From: Dioscorea cayenensis subsp. rotundata | Taxonomy: Eukaryota > Streptophyta > Magnoliopsida > Dioscoreales > Dioscoreaceae | Direction of reading: 5' to 3' | Assembly (NCBI RefSeq): GCF_009730915.1 | Contig: NC_052478.1 | Coordinates: forward strand, 12,137,552 to 12,201,551 | DNA: 64,000 nucleotides | Shown: in pieces, positions 47,401-62,089 of the stretch | Layout of the letters: the number at the start of each line of letters is the position of its first letter | Position numbering within the stretch: the first letter of the stretch is position 1 | Notes under the pieces: model-generated | Told to the model about the DNA's origin: nothing | The model's database searches: none | The model's input: only the letters and a program-made list of their open reading frames with translations | Program-made: the position numbers and the translations under genes

Positions 47401-48354
47401 TTCTTATTCTTTGTCACAATTGCCACTCTCATCCATTACTACCACCATCATCCATCATCACCACCATCATCACTCCATTCACCACTATTATCACTCTTAT
47501 TCATCATTGCCATCACCGCGCCCGAAACTGCCGCTACCTCACCCACCACCACCATTATCACTCTCATTCGTCATTGCCACCGCCCCACCCGATGCTATCA
47601 CTACTACTTTCATCCACCACCACCACCATCACCACCACTCTCAATTGCTACCATCGTCATTACCATCACCACTTTCATCCATCATAACCATTACAGGCAT
47701 GGACATGATGACCACCATCACCTCTTTCTTCTTCCATCATCAAACTTGCAATTTTTTGGCAAAAAAACCACTATAATTCACTAAACTGCTAGGTTGAGAT
47801 GCCAACCTGCTAAGTAGTGGTGATAGTTTACAAAGCAATAAACCACTGGAGTGCACTAAAGTGCTAGATAGTGAAACTAATTTTCAAAAATCCAAGTCCA
47901 AATATATATAAATTTAAAAATAAATAAATCATATATCATTGTTTGGTAGTTAAGGTATTGGTGTTGTAACTCATTGGCCATGGTTCAAATCCTCACACTT
48001 GCATTTTTTTTTGTTCAAAAATCCAATTAAAATTAGTTTAGTTGCTAGGTTAAGGTGCCAACTTGCTAGACAATGGAGGCACTTTACAATGTAATAAACT
48101 ACCAGAGTTTACCGAACTGCTAAATTATGGCTAATTTTCTAGGCAGGGGACAATTTTATTCTGTCCTTTACTCTCATTTCTCATCATCATCATCATCATT
48201 TTCTTCTTCTTCCTCTTCACCATCACCTACCACTATCGCCTTCATTCTTGTCCACCACCATTGCCACTCTCATTCATCATCACATGGTCCCCCATAACCA
48301 CCACTATCATTACTCTCATTCACCATCATTGCCACTCTTATTCATCATCGCCAT
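47400..48354. repeat. CAC/CAT-rich repeats, first copy
   Basis: Low-complexity CCACCACCATCATC-type sequence (about 47415-47740), then a block beginning CCACTATAATTCA..ACTGCTAGGTTGAG (47768) that recurs in part at about 48035-48150 and again at 51460. CAC/CAT-rich sequence resumes at 48180. The His/Pro-rich frames here are products of composition. A polymerase III B-box-like GGTTCAAATCC lies near 47983. Confidence 0.7.
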
Positions 48355-51126
48355 TGTAATACCCTGAACTTTTGGATACCTGTTGGAAAATGTATTGAAG
48401 GTATTATTACAGTTGCATTAAGATTTTTCTACAGAGCAATCTTGTTGAGAAACCCCAACTGGGAAGAACAATGACCTAAATGTGAAAGTTTCTAAAAGAT
48501 TTTGGATTAAAGAGTAATAGAAAAAGGATGGACATGAAATGTTCTGAAAACTAAGGACTGAAAGGTAAGGCGGCAGGGATCTTTTTGAAATACTGTGTTA
48601 TAATTGAGGGATTGTTGGATAGTTTGAAAGGATTTTTTAAATAGAGGGGCATGGAGATCGTCGGAGAGAGCTCACCGGAGTGATGGCTTGCCTTGGAAAG
48701 GACCTTTATTTGTGTTGTATTTGGCATGGATGTATGTATGCATGGATAAATGTATATATTGTTGATTTGATGAAGAAAATGATGGATTTGAGTAGAAAAA
48801 CTTGGTATGTTGTTATAGATGATAAGAGTTTGAAATTTGTTTTGGAAAAATCTTGTATTTGTGATGAATCTAGCTTGAATGGAGGATGAGATTTTTGGTT
48901 TTACTATAGCATTACTGTAGCACCGAGATTAGGGTTTGGTTTGGTTAATTAATTGATGATGATGATGATTAAGATGTTAATAATGATGGTTGGATTGGAA
49001 TTGATTTGGTTGAGTTGAATTGAATTGATTGAGTTGGGTTTAATTTGGTTGAGTGGGCTTGATCAAATCAAGTGAAGAGAATTTGATTTGGTTTAGTCAA
49101 AAGTTCATTAAATGGATTGGAGCTGGGTTTGGATGAGAATTGGAGTGGTTGGGTTCAATTGAATTGATTTTGGTCTAAGTTTGATCAAATCAAGTTGAAT
49201 GTGGTTGGACTTGGATTGTTTGGTTAAATTGAGTGGGTTAAGACTGATTTGGGCTTGGTTTGGATGTTGGGCTGAACCAATTCAAGGAAAATTTGGGTTC
49301 AGTTGAACCAAGCTTGTTCAATAGATTTTGTATAAGAATTGGAGTTGGTTCAAGGCTGGTTGGCTAGATTGAGGTTGGTTCAGTGAAATTGAGTTTGGTT
49401 CAGTGAATTTGAGCTTGGTTCAGAATGGTCTAGCCTAAATTGGGTTTATTTAAATGCAATTGGAAACCGGTTTAACTATGCAAGGTTGTGTTTTAACTGA
49501 TTGGAGTGAGTGGGCCTAATTAGAAAGTCGGTTATTGATTTCTTGTATTTTCTGTTGGGTTCAATTATGTTTTTAGTTGTCGTATTTATTTATTTTATTC
49601 TATTCTCCTGTTAGGTGTTGATTAGGATTGGGAGGGAGTTCCAGGTCTAGCAAGAAAACCAAGGGAAACCAGATGAGTTAATAGTGGCTATTATTTAAAT
49701 TATTAGATAATTATTATTATTTTGAAAATAATTATTTAATGGCTAGTATTTTGGAAATTATGGTTTAATTATTTCATTTAATTATGTTTAATTGCGTATA
49801 CTATTGAAATATACTTATATTTATTATTATTTATTTTCCGTTGATGTGCCATGACGATCGTATTGATATATATGATTTTGTATAATTATATGTATTTTTA
49901 AATAGTAAAAATACACGTTTATATGATTTAATTATTTGCTTCATGTGTTTATTTTTGATGGTTACATATGTTTTGATTTGGAATGATTTGTGAAACCATG
50001 TGAGCATATTAAAATGTTTTATTGGCATTGTTTGTGGAATTAGTTTTCATTCCTGGTATAGGAATGGTATCATGGATCTAGACTTTACTGGTTTATGCAT
50101 TGTTATACTTTTGGCATTGGCTTTCTGGAAAATAATATTTATTTCCGAGATGTGAATGCTTGTCCTGGATAAAGATCCTGTGATATGATTTATACCGATT
50201 GTATTATTGTTATATCTACTTGATGGTTTCGACGGTGATTGCGGGCTAAGGCCCGACTACTGCAGTAGTGGGTCCCCACGGGCCACCTTTAGAGGTGGCG
50301 TGGTGGACCTGAGTGTTGATTTCTACGAGGGTCAGTTCAGGTGGGAGCGTAGAACCCTGACTGGATATTCATTGTGTAGCCGGGGTCACCGACCGGCGAA
50401 CTGATGGGTCAACGTTAAGGACATGAGTTCCTTGACGACTTTGAACCTAGCCGCGGCCATAGCGAAGGTCAAAGAGGTTTCTAGACCATGTTATGCTGGG
50501 TGAGTGTTGGGTATTATTTTATTTTGAATTTGAAATTTATGTTATTTTGAATTGTGGTGAGGGGGCGAAGCCAGCTGTCGCTCTTAGGAGGGCAATCCCT
50601 CACAAAATTTGTGTTTTCTGAGAAATCCGATTTGATGTTGATTTATGATGAATTTATGTTTCAAAAGCTCTTTAAAGTTGTATTTTTTTTTTCTAAAATT
50701 CTGGTATTTGTAAAAGTTGGGAAATTATTTGAGAATTGATGTTTATACACTTTATGTACACTACACTTAATTATTTGAAATTATTGAGCCACTATCGACC
50801 AACTGAACATGTTGTAGTTGCAGGAGCAGGACCCTAGTAGACCACTGTTCGACTATAGAGCTAGTCAAGGTTGAGTCCAAGATTGTAATGGGTCCCATAC
50901 CTTTCTTTGTATTTGTTGTTGTCGTGATCTTGTAGCGGTTGTACCCGCAAATTTGAGTAATTATATTTGTTGTATTTATGTATTTGAATCCTGTAGTTGG
51001 TGTAAAGTTGTAAATTATAATCTGTAAGTCTGATTTGTTTTTTTGAGGGGCATCAGTTTCCAGTTAAAAATGGATTTTTAACTGATGGGTGCCACATTTA
51101 CCTCGGTAGAAGGGGTGGGTGTGACA
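48355..51126 (+). mobile_element. Solo LTR (gypsy, Tekay-like), 2772 bp
   Basis: Begins TGTAATACCCTGAAC and ends GGGTGTGACA, flanked by perfect GCCAT at 48350-48354 and 51127-51131. The element interrupts the CAC/CAT-rich repeats. It is related to the interrupted LTR at 8523-13011, sharing the start and the central CTGCAGTAG block. The length matches large chromovirus LTRs. No open reading frame of note; the region 48940-49500 is rich in TTGGTTGAGTTGAATTG-like words. Confidence 0.88.
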
Positions 51127-51131
51127 GCCAT

Positions 51132-51649
51132 GGTCATCCACTACCACTCTGATCCACCACCACCACCACCACCACCACCACTACCACCTCTTTTCTTTCT
51201 TCCTTCCTCCTCACCATCACTCTTGTCCACTACCATTGTAACTCTCATCCATAACTGTCATCACTATCGGCACCATCATCATTATTACCACCACTACCAC
51301 TATCATTTACCACTATCACTATCACCATCATCACTATTATAGGCATGGACACAACCACTTCCACCTTCTTCTTCTTCTTCTTCTTCTTCTTCTTCTTCTT
51401 CTTCTTCTTCTTCTTCTTCTTCCTCCAACATCAAACTTGCAAATTTTTTTGGCAAAACCCCACTATAGTTCATTAAACTGCTAGGTTGAGGTGCTAAAGT
51501 GGTGCTAATTTACAAACCAATAAACCACTAGAGTTCGTTGAGTTGCTAGATAAGGAAACTAATTTGCAAAAATCTAGGTCCAAATATATATACATTTAGA
51601 CATAAGTGAATCATATAGTATAGTTTGGTGGTTAAGTTGTTGGTATTGT
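51132..51649. repeat. CAC/CAT-rich repeats, second copy
   Basis: Continuation of the repeat split by the solo LTR: CCACCACCACC run (51150-51180), a (TTC)n microsatellite (about 51367-51423), then a copy of the CCACTATAGTTCA..GGTTGAGG block (51460-51560) and GTTTGGTGGTTAAG, cut off at 51649 by the Athila-like LTR. Confidence 0.75.
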
Positions 51650-53558
51650 TGATAAGTGCTTGTGTATAAGTAATACGAAGTATTCTTTTCTTACATTGAA
51701 TATTACTTTCCTCAGATTTTATCGCTTATTCGTGTGTATATGTGCTCTTTTGTGCATATAGGGTTATGGAGACAATTGTGGAAGAAAGAAACCAAAAGTA
51801 GATCGTGGATGCATTTGTTGATAAAGTCTTGGAGTGAACAAACGTGAAGACACAAGTTGTGCTCAAAGACATGTGAGTGTGTGTGCCAACCTCCATTGTG
51901 CTCAAGCGAATACGCAAAGTGAAGGGGCATAAAGGCAGTCACACTCACGTGTTCCGACTTGTGCAATACTAGCAAGATCTTCGTCAATGTGATTACATTG
52001 ATGACACAACGTGATATACAGCATGGATGTGTACCCATTCATATGGCCTCGATGATAAGAGTGGATTCGGGAGCATTTAGCATACTGTAGTAAATCACTG
52101 TAGTAGTTACTGTTCACATCTCACAGGAAACCAAAATCTGGAAATCCACACCGCCGTGTGGAAATTCCACATGTCCGTGTGGATGCCTGATTCCAACCCC
52201 TATAAATACCGCGCCTTTAGACGTTTTGAAGGATCTTTTCCCTATTTTTCTCCCATCTTTAGAGGTGCTCGCGGCTAGGTTTTGGAGAAGCTTTGGCTAG
52301 GCCTTTAGAGCGGTTCTACGGCCTTCAACATCGCATTCCTTTGGAAGAGAGTTATTGGGGGAGTTTTCGTTGGCATCGATTCGGCGAGATGTGCCCTAGG
52401 CTTGACAAGGGAACCTTTGGAGAAGACGAGATGGATCCATAAGACCATCGATATGGACTATAAGGGGGTTTTATCTACGGATTGCATGTTTTCATTATTG
52501 ATTTTATTGTTAATTGTGTATTGCTCCATGGAGAGGTGTACCCCTAATGGGTGCTTGGACTTATAAACCCTAGGATGATTTTGTTTCATTGACCTTTATT
52601 ATGATTCTTTAATTGATGCTTTAATTGAGTTCCATCCTTGAATGCTTGTTGTATCGATTTTTCCTTAGAATGACACTAGGGTTGAGAATCCATCTTGGTA
52701 ATCCTTATTGATGGGTGACACGCCTTTAAGATTAGATAAAGCTAGGCTGGAGAAGGTGGAGAGGGTGAGTCGAGAGGTAGCGGAACGTCCCCTTTCCATT
52801 CCGGTGTGATTTATCCTACCTCCACGTTCCAAGAGTTCTTTGTGGTCACAATAGAGTGAAGTACTAAGAGACAAACTCCACTGGGGCTTAGTGGTCACAA
52901 TAGAGTGAACAACAGAGTGAACAATAGAGTGAAGTACTAAGAGACAAACTTCACAATAGAGTGAAGTACTAAGAGTTCTTTGTGGTCACAATAGAGTGAA
53001 CAACAGAGTGAAGTGTTAAAGTAATCCTTAATGCTGGGGCTTAATCGTGACTAGGGGTCTTTCGCTTGGACCAAAGAATTAGATCTATATTACGGAATAT
53101 GGTTTATCACTTGGAGTCCCTAGAGCTTGAAGCAACCTTGCCTTGTGTGAGGCATCGAGAGTGTTCCTTTCCGCCGGGGCATAGTGTAGGGTTAGTCACG
53201 GTTGACCTTAGGTTTGAGACCGTGTGTTTTTGAATTTCCACGACTCATTAAACATCAATTAGGAGATATAATGATTGGTCTTACACTTGAAACAATAGTC
53301 CTATGGTGAGCGATTTCCGAGTGCCCCATTTTCTATCGATTGCCTCTCTTTATTTCTATTGTGTCTCTTTCTTCTTTTCTTTATTTTTACTTGTATTGAT
53401 ATTGTTCATACCACTCTTGAATCATCTTCATTATAGTTAAACAACAATACTTATATTTCTGATCACTATTCCTTGTGGATATGACTACCCACCCATCAGG
53501 ATACTTTATTACTTCGATAACCTTGCACTTGCGGTACACACACGGAAAGGGTGTGTCA
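51650..53558 (+). mobile_element. Athila-like 5' LTR, copy 3
   Basis: A 1909-bp LTR from TGATAAGTGCTTGTG to GTGTGTCA, followed at once by the primer site. Two CCACA..CCGTGTGG motifs (52146-52161, 52167-52182) precede a TATA box (TATAAATA, 52201-52208). A small duplication of AATAGAGTGAAGTACTAAG words lies at about 52850-53010. Same family as 3466-5333 and 9390-11219. No 3' LTR follows in the window. Confidence 0.87.
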
Positions 53559-53564
53559 AGTTTT

Positions 53565-53575
53565 TGGCGCCGTTG
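53565..53575 (+). other. Primer-binding site (tRNA-Asp type), copy 3
   Basis: TGGCGCCGTTG, then decayed bases, seven bases inside the LTR end. Confidence 0.75.
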
Positions 53576-53706
53576 TTGTGGAATAGGCGTTTTGGAAGCA
53601 TTTTGCACTTTGCTATTATAGTTATTCATCACTTGTTCTATTTCATACTTACTTATTCTTCCATTATTCTGATTTTTTTTTCTTTCTTTGGTTGCAGCTT
53701 CAGGTT

Positions 53707-56051
53707 ATGACTCGAGGAAATCCTTCAACATTGGTTGAAGGTGATCTGGATATTAGAAGAAGAATTTATAGAAAGGGAAAGAACATGTGCAAGAACAGTC
53801 AAATCAAGCTGAGATAGAAGGTGAAGGGTCTGATAATATGGCAGATCAACATGAGTAATAGAGGGCACTCTCAAATTATGCAAGACTTATAGTTCTTGGC
53901 ACGCAATCCAGTATTGTGCGGCCAATGATCACATCTCAGAGTTTTGAGCTCAAGCCAGGCTTCATCCAAATGTTACAGCAGTTAGCACAGTTTAATGGTT
54001 TGGCGATGAGGATCTCAATAATCACATTAACAACTTCTTGGAAGTGTGCGACATGCTCAAGATTAATGGTGGAACAGATGATGCTATCAAGTTGAGGGCC
54101 TTCCCATTTTCCTTAAAAGGGAGAGCAAAGCAATGGCTACATTCATTACTAAGAGCATCAATCACTACATGGGAGGAGATGACAGAAGCTTTTCTTGCCC
54201 AAAATTTCCCTCCCGGAAAATCTGTGAACCTTAGGAATGAGATATCTTCTTTTGTACAAACGGAATTGAAGTTTCTTTTTGAGACATGGGACAGGTTCAA
54301 GGATCTCTTGCGGAAATGCCCTCAGCATGGGTTCCCCGAGTGGATAACCATTCAAACTTTCTACAATGGTTTGAACCCAAGCATAAATCAATTACTTGAT
54401 GCTGCAGTAGGAGGTACCTTAGGAAGCAAGACCCCCGAAGAAGCCCGACATCTTATTGAAGAAATGGCTATGAACAGTTATCAATGGAACACATGAGACA
54501 GAAAGAAGGTAGTCGGACTTCATGAGATTGATGCAGTCATATCATTAGCGGCCCAGGTTGAGTCATCGAGCATGAAGTTAGACACTCTAACTTCTCCTAG
54601 AGGGGCAGCAATGATGAGTTGTACTGGGTATGGGGGAGGACATGCTCCATCTGATTGCTCGATTTCTATTAGTGGTACCACTTCCGTGAAACAGGTTGAT
54701 TTTGTAGGTAATGCAATGAGAGGCCAAGGAAATCCGTATAGCAATACCTACAATCCAGGGTGGAAGAGCCACTCAAACCTTTCTTGAAGTAATCAAGGGC
54801 AACAAAAGGCCATAGCACTACCGGGTTTCCAACAACAACAACAAGCTCCGAACATGGAGTATAGAGTTTCAGGGTTGAAAAACCGGATGACCGATTTAGA
54901 GAAGGCTTTGACCAAGTTCATTCAATCATCGGATACAAGATTTTAATCTGTTGAAGCCACACTTCGTAACAACACCGCATCATTGCACAACTTAGAGAGT
55001 CAACTGGGCCAAATTTCAAAGTCACTTTTGGAAAGACCTCAAGGGAGTTTTCCTAGCAACATGAAGACAACCCTAAGAGAACATATGAAAGCAATCACTT
55101 TGAAAAATGGTCATGAAGTTGAGAGTAGACTCCTTAGTAAGAAGACCAATTTTGAATCACCCAAGGTCGTGGAGGTTGAGGATAGAGCCAAAGAGAAGGA
55201 GGTGGCACCCTCACCTTAGAAGCCAAGAATCCCTTATCTTTCAAGATTGAAGAACGACCAAAATGATGAGTAATACAAGAAGTTCTTGGGTCTATTCAAG
55301 CAATTGCACATCAACATCGCATTTATGGAGGCATTGTCTCAAATGCCTCGTTATGCAAAGTTTCTTAAGGACCTCTTGACCAACAAGAGGAAGTTGGAGG
55401 AGAGTGCATCTGTGATTTTATATGCTTCATGTTCGGTAGTATTGCAAAAAAAATATTCCGAACAAGAAAAAAGACCCCGGAAGCTTTATCATTCCTTGTA
55501 ATATTGGTAACTTGGGTGAAGATAAGGCATTGGCGGATTCAGGGGCTAGCATCAACGTCATGCCTTATATGTTCTTTCAGAAGCTAGGCTTGGGAGAGCC
55601 TAGGCCTACTCGGATGACACTTCAATTGGCCGACCGAACAGTTAGATATCCGAGGGGCATCATTGAAGACGTACTTGTAAAAGTTGACAAATACATATTT
55701 TCTGTGGACTTTGTAGTGTTGGGTGTTGATGAGGATGCCGAGATTCCATTGATACTTGAGAGGTTGTTCTTGCGCACTTCCAAAGCTCTCATTGACATGG
55801 ACGGTGGGGAGTTGACACTAAGAGTTGGTGATGACAAGTTAACATACCGCCTCACCGAAGCCATGCGACATTCTCTTGACTTTGATGATACTCTGTATTT
55901 TCTTGACACTACTGATGAGCTAATTGATGAATACGTGCAGGAAATGTCATGTCCGGATCCATTGGATGGGTTGCTAGATCAAGAAGTGGAGAATGAAGAA
56001 TTTATGACACTTGGTATAGAGGACAAGTTGCAACCTACCCCGGGATCATGA
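53707..56051 (+). pseudogene. Athila-like gag-protease, copy 3 (best preserved)
   Basis: Starts MTRGNPSTLVEGDLDIRRR at 53707. The capsid core is FLEVCDMLKINGGTDDAIKLRAFPFSLKGRAKQWL (54030-54130), with FETWDRFKDLLRKCPQHG and MAMNSYQWNT; the knuckle region is CTGYGGGHAPSDC, lacking the second Cys. The linker is LHNLESQLGQISKSLLERPQGS. The protease has an intact catalytic triplet ADSGASINVMP (Asp at 55536-55538) but LERLFLRT where LGRPFLRT is usual. Stops at several places (for example after 53815, 54496 and 54786) and one frameshift near 55455 disable it. The gag product would be the capsid and nucleocapsid, and the protease would process it. Confidence 0.87.
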
Positions 56052-56300
56052 AGAGAATGGTCCAAAAGATATACTAGTGGGGATGTGCATGCACAGAGTA
56101 AGGGTGATGAACCCTTGTGTGGTAACAAGCTTCATAACTCTCCCTCTACCTTGAAAAGACTATGTTCATCGTGCTTTCAAGTTGTAAGTAAGAGGGCAAC
56201 CTTCCTCTATGAGGCCCCGTGAGGTAAGGTCAAGTACGTCAAGCTTAATAACGTTAAACAAGATATTCTTAGGAGGCAACCCAAGTCTTTACTATTTTTC
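56052..56300 (+). other. Post-pol spacer joined directly to the protease
   Basis: After the protease the sequence goes straight to a stretch containing GTCAAGTACGTCAAGCT..AACGTTAAACAAG..GGAGGCAACCCAAG. In Athila elements this kind of sequence follows the integrase. No reverse transcriptase, RNase H or integrase lies between, so about 3 kb of pol appears deleted. Placement relies on my memory of the family layout. Confidence 0.5.
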
Positions 56301-56564
56301 TAGCTTTAGTTTAGTATTTGCATAAATAAGAGCTTTAGTGTTGGTGTTATGATTTTTAAATGCTTTTACTACGTTTTTTCTCGTAAATTGTTGGTGTTTT
56401 AGTATGCTTAATTGTAATTGGCAGAGTTTCTTGGTCGTTTGAGCATGTTTTCCATGATTCTCTGGTTAGTTCTTCATAGTATACGCAGGCTCCGCGTGTG
56501 TATAAGTGTGCAGAAATTTTCTACAGAGTCTGTAATTTTTTCTAAGTCATCTAGAGAAGACAAA

Positions 56565-57160
56565 CAGCCATGTGAAACCTCCACATGGGCGTGTGTTTTC
56601 GTTCAAAGCTCATCCCAAGAGGACACAGGGGCGTGTGAGTGCCCCTATGAAATGCCTTGTGATGGTCACACGCCCGTGGGTAATTTACACGAGCGTGTGG
56701 GTCTCTGCAAAGTTCTCAGACTCCATCCCGAGAAGACACAGGGGCGTGTGAATGCCCCTGTGGATGACCTTGTGAACAACACATGAGCGTGGGTAATTTG
56801 CACATACCCGTGTGAAACTCTACAGAGACTTCTCTATCATCCCGAGAGCACACAGGGGTGTGTGAGTGCCCCTATGAGTACCCCTGTGAGAATCCACACG
56901 CCCATATGGAATTTCCACAGGGGCGTGTGGAACACTTAGCCAAATTCTCAGGAGAACAGAGAGGCCACAGGGGCATGTGGGTGCCCCTGTAGGTCAGGTA
57001 CACGGGCATGGGGAATTTTCACACGCCCGTATGAATGCATTCAGAGACAGTCAGAGGCTATCTCGAGAGCACACAGGGGTGTGTGTCTGCCCCTGTAAGC
57101 TCTCCTGTGGAGTCATACAGGCGTGGGTAATTTCCACACGCCCGTGTGGATGAACAGAAC
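56565..57160 (+). repeat. ~110-bp palindromic tandem array
   Basis: About five units with a spacing of 108-116 bp. Each holds an inverted repeat of the form CACAGGGGC..GCCCCTGTG and one or two copies of the palindrome (C)CACACGCCCGTGTGG with TAATTT or AATTTC between halves. It lies in the 3' internal part of the third Athila-like element. The short frame at 56418-56786 is composition-driven. Confidence 0.8.
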
Positions 57161-58016
57161 GCCAAGAGGCACAGCTTTTCTTCAAAACCTACTCGCGCCC
57201 CTTCATTCTATAACTCCCAAACGCTCAAAGAAAGCCTATCTTCACTTTCTTTGAGTAGGGAGCCATATTTGCAAGAATCAAATATGGATTCATTGTCTTT
57301 GCATATTCCATAGTAGTGTTTGTAACTTGGTGAGTTTTGATGAAATCATTTTACATGTTCATATCTAATACCTGTTTGCCACATTGAAATTATTTCTACA
57401 TGTTCTAATACTTTTCAAGATGAATTTTTGTGCTTACATGCTATCAATTTCCTTTAGGTGAAAAAGCTGGAAGTTTCATCATTTCAAAACTATTTCGTGA
57501 TCATCATATGCATCAATTTCTAAGTAAACATAGGAAGCTAATTTAATGTTATATTGTCCCCCAAAATCGAGAAAGTTAATAAGATTTTGTAAAAGAAGCA
57601 TCACAACTTGAATCTATTCCATGATACAAAACAAAAAGACTATGAAACATCAATGGCATCAACCTAAAAATAAGAAACAAAAAATCAATCGATATCGCAT
57701 AACAACACACAGAACAAGTCGTAGGGAAGTTAAACCAGAGATCACAAACAAATTGAAGCATACCAGTGGAATAAGAACCCTAGAATTGATATGGAGGTTT
57801 GTCAAGGATCGATCAGCACCGCCTCAAGCTGAGAAATGCAATGACGAGCAAATGGCACCGCCTCATGCTAAAAAAGCCACGGCGAGCAAATGGATCTGAG
57901 AAAACTCTCTCCGGATATGAGAAAACACACACACACACACACTCTCTCTCTCTCTCTCTCTCTCTGACACACACACAGCACAAAAGATTGGTTTTATTTC
58001 CCTAAGTAAACCACAT
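57161..58016. repeat. Spacer with (CA)n(CT)n microsatellite
   Basis: Unassigned sequence after the array; the 3' end of the Athila-like element is not found. A (CA)n run joins a (CT)n run at about 57925-57965. No supported gene. Confidence 0.55.
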
Positions 58017-58085
58017 CCGTTAGATCATAACGATCTAACGGCTGCTAGGGACGTCCTCAGAATTGAATTCTGAGGACGTCCCTAG
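58017..58085. repeat. Two adjacent perfect inverted repeats
   Basis: First: CCGTTAGATC / GATCTAACGG, 10-bp arms with a 5-base loop (58017-58041). Second: 20-bp perfect arms around a single base at 58065 (58045-58085), containing GGACGTCC on each side. A short TA run follows at 58100. Nothing coding. This may be the end or core of a decayed MITE. Confidence 0.85.
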
Positions 58086-58640
58086 TTGACGTATCCCCTA
58101 TATATATATATATATATATAAACTTTGCGAAAAAGTCTCTATAAACAAATTAAAATGTTTAATAACTTGAGTTGTTATTCTATATTTTAAAAAAATTAGT
58201 TAAGATTATATAATTTTAAATAAATATTAATTAAAATTTTTTAAGATCTTGATTTATTCTAATGAATAATTGTCCCAAGGGGTCATCAATATTTTACAAT
58301 TTTAAAATTATTTAAAAAAATTAAGATTTTAAAATTAATGATTAGGGATCTAAAATTAAGAGGCCTAAAGTAACTACTCTAATCGGCTTACCTTGGAGCC
58401 ACCCCTGTGCTTTATTTTTTTTTAATTTTTTTTAATTCGCTTGAGCAAATACATCACAAAATCTTTCGATTAATATACGTTAATGGATGTGCACCGAGAG
58501 TAATGATATATTTAAATAATAGACTTTCTAATGATTTTCTAGAATAACATAAGTGTTAAATTGGTACCCATATCTTCTTCGTTGTTTTTTTTTATTTTTT
58601 TTTAAAAAAAAACCTAATTTGTTTTAGAAGTTTATAAGAA
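58086..58640. other. AT-rich spacer
   Basis: No coding or clear repeat signal apart from (TA)n at about 58101-58120. Confidence 0.5.
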
Positions 58641-58643
58641 TAA

Positions 58644-59019
58644 GGGGCCGTTTGGTTCGTGTTAATGACATATTACCACGTAACAAGATTATTATGGTAA
58701 TATAAGTGAGAATATTATATGGGTGGGAATATTACGAAAATTTAATATAACCATGTTTAGTTGGGAACTTTTATTACTTTGATTTTCATGGTAATCAATT
58801 TGTTAAAATATAAAAAGTTATAAGATTACCACGGTAATCCAAGATAGACACCAAATTTGGTGGTAATAGTATTACCACTTTCTTGGTAATATTTATAAGT
58901 TGGTAATGTGATATTACCATACAGATTACCACTATCTGATCGCCAAACGTGGTAATATTTTTCAGATTCTACGTAACATACCTGTAATCCTTCTACATTC
59001 TGCTGAACCAAAAGCTACC
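58644..59019. mobile_element. Harbinger/Tourist-type MITE, 376 bp
   Basis: Starts GGGGCCGTTTGGTTCG; the other end read in reverse is GGTAGCTTTTGGTTCAG. It is flanked by TAA at 58641-58643 and 59020-59022, the 3-bp target of PIF/Harbinger elements. The interior is rich in GGTAATATTACC-like palindromic words. It lies only about 270 bp upstream of the DIM1 start codon, so it may affect that promoter. Confidence 0.6.
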
Positions 59020-61629
<2,610 letters not shown>

Positions 61630-62089
61630 TGGACCTATGAACATGATGGATACGATTTCAGATGTTCATCTGTTCATTTGGTTCCCAGTTTTGTAGGATC
61701 TTTTTATTTGAGTTTGTCCTTAAGTTTATCTTATGTGTCACACTTGTGTTTATAGGAGATTTTGAATACCTGTTGTTTTGATCAGAGTTTTTGGTGCTAT
61801 GCGTGAATTTAGGTTTAAATGCATTTTTTTATTTCTGTATTATGTCTCAATCTTCATTCTTGTTGATGTATTTTTTAAATTATAAAAAATGGTTCATGGA
61901 TTTTTGATATTTTATTAATTTTGGTCTATGTATTGTTAAAAATGTTGAAAATCACTCCTATATGTTTTGTTTTTTTATTCATTTTGATTGATGTATTTTG
62001 AAAATATTTTAAATTGCTAAATCCTATGATGATTGTTTTTTTTTGGAAATTTTTTTTATATAAGAAATCTGATATTAATAGATTAAGGA
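61630..62089. other. 3' flank of DIM1
   Basis: T-rich sequence with possible polyadenylation context. No further gene seen. Confidence 0.5.

Noticed and set aside
47275-47784. 169-aa His/Pro/Thr-rich ORF
   Set aside because: All three frames are open because of CAC/CAT repeats. A metal-binding function would be an over-reading.
56565-57160. Evenly spaced palindromic repeats suggesting a CRISPR-like array
   Set aside because: Plant nuclear context inside a retrotransposon. The units are imperfect and contiguous at about 110 bp, with no unique spacers or cas genes.
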